Assembly: GCF_900113735.1 (NCBI RefSeq)
Contig: NZ_FOQM01000014.1
Location: forward strand, 102,859 to 166,858
From: Bradyrhizobium sp. Gha
GTDB taxonomy: Bacteria > Pseudomonadota > Alphaproteobacteria > Rhizobiales > Xanthobacteraceae
Length of the DNA: 64,000 nucleotides
Direction of reading: 5' to 3'
Shown here: positions 61,693-64,000 of the stretch, piece after piece
Layout of the letters: the number at the start of each line of letters is the position of its first letter
Position numbering within the stretch: position 1 is the first letter of the stretch
Program-made: the position numbers and the translations under genes
Notes under the pieces: model-generated
What the model saw: the letters and a program-made list of their open reading frames with translations, nothing else
Told to the model about the DNA's origin: nothing
The model's database searches: none

Positions 61693-62319
61693 TCTGGCAG
61701 TTCGATTCCGAAATCAGGGAGGTGCGGTGCTTGTTGTCCCGCATCGCGGCTAAACAATGATGCCGATGCGAATCCGCCGCAAGGGCCGGTCAATAGAAAA
61801 ACTGGAAAACCCTACCGCACTGCAACGCCAGGAAAGATCATGTTCGTGCGAGGCCGGAAATCAGATCACGCTTGCGTCAACATGCACGACGCTCTGCGAA
61901 AGCGTGCGCGAGCGGGGCGATCAGCTTCAAGACATGAAAGCTTCCGCATTCCTCATGGACCAGGCATAGCCGACTGAAGGACGGCGTCGCGTCCGGCTCG
62001 CCTATGTCGCGGCCATCCACGCCTCGCCGCGCGACGCGGAGAATGTGGATGCCGGGACAAGGAAGCCATGACCGCGGAGAAGCTTCCGCATGCAACACGC
62101 AAAATTGCTCCGAGGACAAGCCTTGCCGGATATGAGGGGTTTGCGCGGCAAAGTTGCGGAAAATTGCGGGAAATCGAGCCTCAGCCGCACGAAATCCGTA
62201 AACTTTTTCGAGATCGGGCCGAAGTTTCTTGCGGTGCTGCGGCACACGTTTTAGGGTGTCTTCATTCCCACAATTGGAGTCGTGAGCAAAGGGTTCACGA
62301 CGCTTGTCAGGAGATGACG
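61693..62319. other. 627-bp gap upstream of aspartate aminotransferase
   Basis: No recognisable gene: open frames (61757-61969 plus, 61877-62245 minus) show no known motif or ribosome site. The right end must hold the promoter of the aminotransferase gene. Confidence 0.4.
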
Positions 62320-63522
62320 ATGTCCTTCCTTGCCGCTGCGCTCGACCGTGTGAAGCCGTCCGCGACCATCGCGGTCACGGATAAAGCACGCGCGCTGAAA
62401 GCGGCGGGCCGCAACGTCATCGGCCTCGGTGCCGGCGAGCCCGACTTCGACACGCCAGCCAACATCAAGCTGGCGGCGATCCACGCCATCGAATCGGGCA
62501 AGACCAAGTACACTGCGGTGGACGGCATTCCCGAACTGAAGGACGCGATCATCGCGAAGTTTCAGCGCGAGAACGGTGTCGCCTACAAGCCGAACCAGAT
62601 CATCGTCGGCACCGGCGGCAAGCAGGTGCTCTACAACGCGCTGATGGCGACCATCAATCCGGGCGACGAGGTGATCATCCCGGCGCCCTATTGGGTCAGC
62701 TATCCTGAAATGGTGGCGCTCGCCGGCGGCGAGCCGGTGCCGGTGGTCTGCACCGCCGCTGATGGCTTCAAGCTCCAGGCCGCGGCGCTCGATCGCGCGA
62801 TCACACCGAAGACCAAATGGGTCATCCTGTGCTCGCCGTCGAACCCGACCGGCGCCGCCTACACCAGGGCCGAGCTGAAGGCGCTCACCGACGTGTTGGT
62901 CAAGCATCCGCATGTCTGGGTGATGACCGACGACATGTACGAGCACCTCGTCTATGACGACTTCCAGTTCACCACCGTCGCGCAGGTCGAGCCCAGCCTC
63001 TACGACCGCACGCTCACCGTGAACGGCGTGTCGAAAGCCTATTGCATGACCGGCTGGCGTATCGGCTACGCCGGGGGTCCTGCGCAACTCATCAAGGCGA
63101 TGTCGACCATCCAGTCGCAATCGACCTCGAACCCGTCCTCGATCTCGCAGTGGGCGTCGGTGGAAGCGCTGAACGGTCCGCAGGACTTCATCGCCGCCAA
63201 CAACAAGGTGTTCAAGGAGCGTCGCGATCTCGTCGTCTCCATGCTCAACCAGGCCAACGGCATCGAGTGCCCGCGTCCCGAAGGTGCGTTCTACGTCTAC
63301 CCGTCCTGCGCCGGCACGATCGGCAAGAAGGCGCCGTCGGGCAACGTGATCGCCAACGATGAGCAGTTCGTCACCGAGCTCCTGGAAACCGAAGGCGTTG
63401 CCGTCGTGCAGGGTTCGGCCTTCGGCCTCGGCCCGGCCTTCCGCATCTCCTACGCGACCAAGACCTCGGACCTCGAAGACGCCTGCAAGCGCATCCAGCG
63501 CTTCTGCGGCAATCTGCGCTAA
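62320..63522 (+). CDS. Aspartate aminotransferase, class I
   Basis: 400 residues from ATG 62320 (AGGAG six bases upstream; ATG 62314 is also open). The PLP lysine is K239 in VNGVSKAYCMTGWRIGYAGG. Other marks are GLGAGEPDFDTPANI near residue 35, PAPYWVSYPEM near 121 and CSPSNPTGAAYTR near 171. It is the AspC/AatA-type enzyme moving the amino group between Asp and 2-oxoglutarate. A strong terminator follows. Confidence 0.93.
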   Translation: MSFLAAALDRVKPSATIAVTDKARALKAAGRNVIGLGAGEPDFDTPANIKLAAIHAIESGKTKYTAVDGIPELKDAIIAKFQRENGVAYKPNQIIVGTGGKQVLYNALMATINPGDEVIIPAPYWVSYPEMVALAGGEPVPVVCTAADGFKLQAAALDRAITPKTKWVILCSPSNPTGAAYTRAELKALTDVLVKHPHVWVMTDDMYEHLVYDDFQFTTVAQVEPSLYDRTLTVNGVSKAYCMTGWRIGYAGGPAQLIKAMSTIQSQSTSNPSSISQWASVEALNGPQDFIAANNKVFKERRDLVVSMLNQANGIECPRPEGAFYVYPSCAGTIGKKAPSGNVIANDEQFVTELLETEGVAVVQGSAFGLGPAFRISYATKTSDLEDACKRIQRFCGNLR

Positions 63523-63540
63523 GCGTGAGACACAGCTGAC

Positions 63541-63570
63541 AAAAGGCCCGCCGCCGGCGGGCCTTTTTTG
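63541..63570 (+). terminator. Rho-independent terminator after the aminotransferase
   Basis: Stem AAAAGGCCCGCCG / CGGCGGGCCTTTTTT with a tiny loop, 19 bp past the stop codon. The A run and T run make it bidirectional. Confidence 0.92.
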
Positions 63571-63622
63571 ATGTCTTGGCAGGCGAAGGTTCCCATCGTG
63601 CGGGGCGCATCGCTCCCTCCTC

Positions 63623-63680
63623 GTCATTGCGAGCGCAGCGAAACAATCCAGAGTCTTTCCAAGGAGGGATTCTGGATTGC
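63623..63680. repeat. Broken palindromic repeat, family R1
   Basis: The left arm (GTCATTGCGAGCGCAGCG... to ATCCAGA) is whole, but the right arm matches only TCTGGATTGC (63671-63680) and then diverges. The copy at 19236 shows what the missing part should be, so a rearrangement or insertion has occurred at about 63681. Confidence 0.8.
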
Positions 63681-64000
63681 TCACATGGGGAGTTTGCGTG
63701 TCAAGGTGTTTGATCAGCTCTTTGTTCGATTGCAGGCCAGCTCTTCGTCCCGACCGTGGCAGTGTGAAGATGGCGCGCGCAGGTCACGTCAAGGTCGGCC
63801 CGGAGGGCCGCCGCGCAGCGGCTTGACCTTGACTTGACCGAGCACGCCATCAGGCTGGTGTGGTCGGGCGTAGCGGCGGAAGCTCCTTTCGGTTTGCGAT
63901 CCAAGGGTCGAGCCGGTTTTGGCAATCTGGTTTGCATGCCAGATCAAACTCACATTCGGTCGTCGCGAGGGTCACGACTGCACCAACATTCCGCTTGCGG
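63681..64000. other. 320-bp end region, unassigned
   Basis: It holds an inverted pair TCAAGGTC (63789-63796) / GACCTTGA (63825-63832). Open frames lack recognisable domains. It may be the edge of a mobile element or of a gene beyond the window. Confidence 0.4.

Noticed and set aside
61877..62245. 122-codon minus-strand open frame before the aspartate aminotransferase
   Set aside because: No recognisable domain and overlaps other weak frames.
63701..63937. 78-codon minus-strand frame at the window end
   Set aside because: Looks like chance coding in repeat-derived sequence; no domain.
1..64000. CRISPR array, tRNA, rRNA or prophage
   Set aside because: No regular direct-repeat/spacer array, tRNA-like cloverleaf, rRNA signature or phage structural genes were seen on reading.

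Overview
The window looks like chromosome of an alphaproteobacterium, most likely Bradyrhizobium or a close relative. The evidence is high GC, typical Rhizobiales gene orders (uvrC-pgsA-moaD-moaE-prmB, rplY-pth-ychF, dlh-lgt-midA-pgeF), an FMN riboswitch ahead of a type-II lumazine synthase, and several families of palindromic intergenic repeats. The genus is inferred from gene content, not from a search. I saw no tRNA, rRNA, CRISPR array or prophage.

Layout. 1-2108: the 5' end of ileS, then ribF and a CheY-like regulator with its own terminator. 2109-8103: an accessory segment with visibly lower GC. It holds a decayed IS3-type transposase remnant, an MFS transporter, and on the other strand an apparent operon of membrane fatty-acid desaturase, GNAT, KamA-family radical-SAM aminomutase and a second GNAT, followed by about 540 bp with no recognisable gene. 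8104-16892: core genes (HAD protein, degenerate EAL protein, BrkB-like membrane protein, prmB, moaE, moaD, pgsA, uvrC). 17134-24429: envelope and exported proteins, cspA, rlmJ, RNase T2 and a MarR/OmpR/EnvZ-like operon. 24769-31060: ilvE, hisS, small enzymes, proC, and the FMN riboswitch with ribH2. 31104-33163: a translationally coupled ATP-grasp ligase and zinc metallopeptidase. 33351-41852: prs, pgeF, midA, lgt, dienelactone hydrolase, a UbiK-like protein, rplY, pth, ychF. 41871-51123: small membrane proteins, tandem MaoC hydratases, hypotheticals and a long UvrB. 51236-63522: LysR/TauE, GSTs, a DUF1800/DUF1501 pair, an IsdG-type monooxygenase, an aldo-keto reductase, GNAT and PAS proteins, and an aspartate aminotransferase with a strong terminator. 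63573-64000: a broken repeat followed by unassigned sequence.

How genes connect. ribF (FMN/FAD from riboflavin) and riboswitch-controlled ribH2 are two steps of flavin supply. moaD and moaE together form molybdopterin synthase. uvrB and uvrC are two of the three nucleotide-excision subunits. lgt lipidates prolipoproteins, and a lipobox protein lies in the same stretch. The most unusual part is the accessory cluster at 2.1-8.1 kb: an aminomutase that keeps the residues used to bind free lysine sits between two acyltransferases, with a desaturase and a transporter, which could be a small pathway for a modified beta-amino acid. A second candidate is the ATP-grasp/metallopeptidase pair. Both functional proposals are inference.
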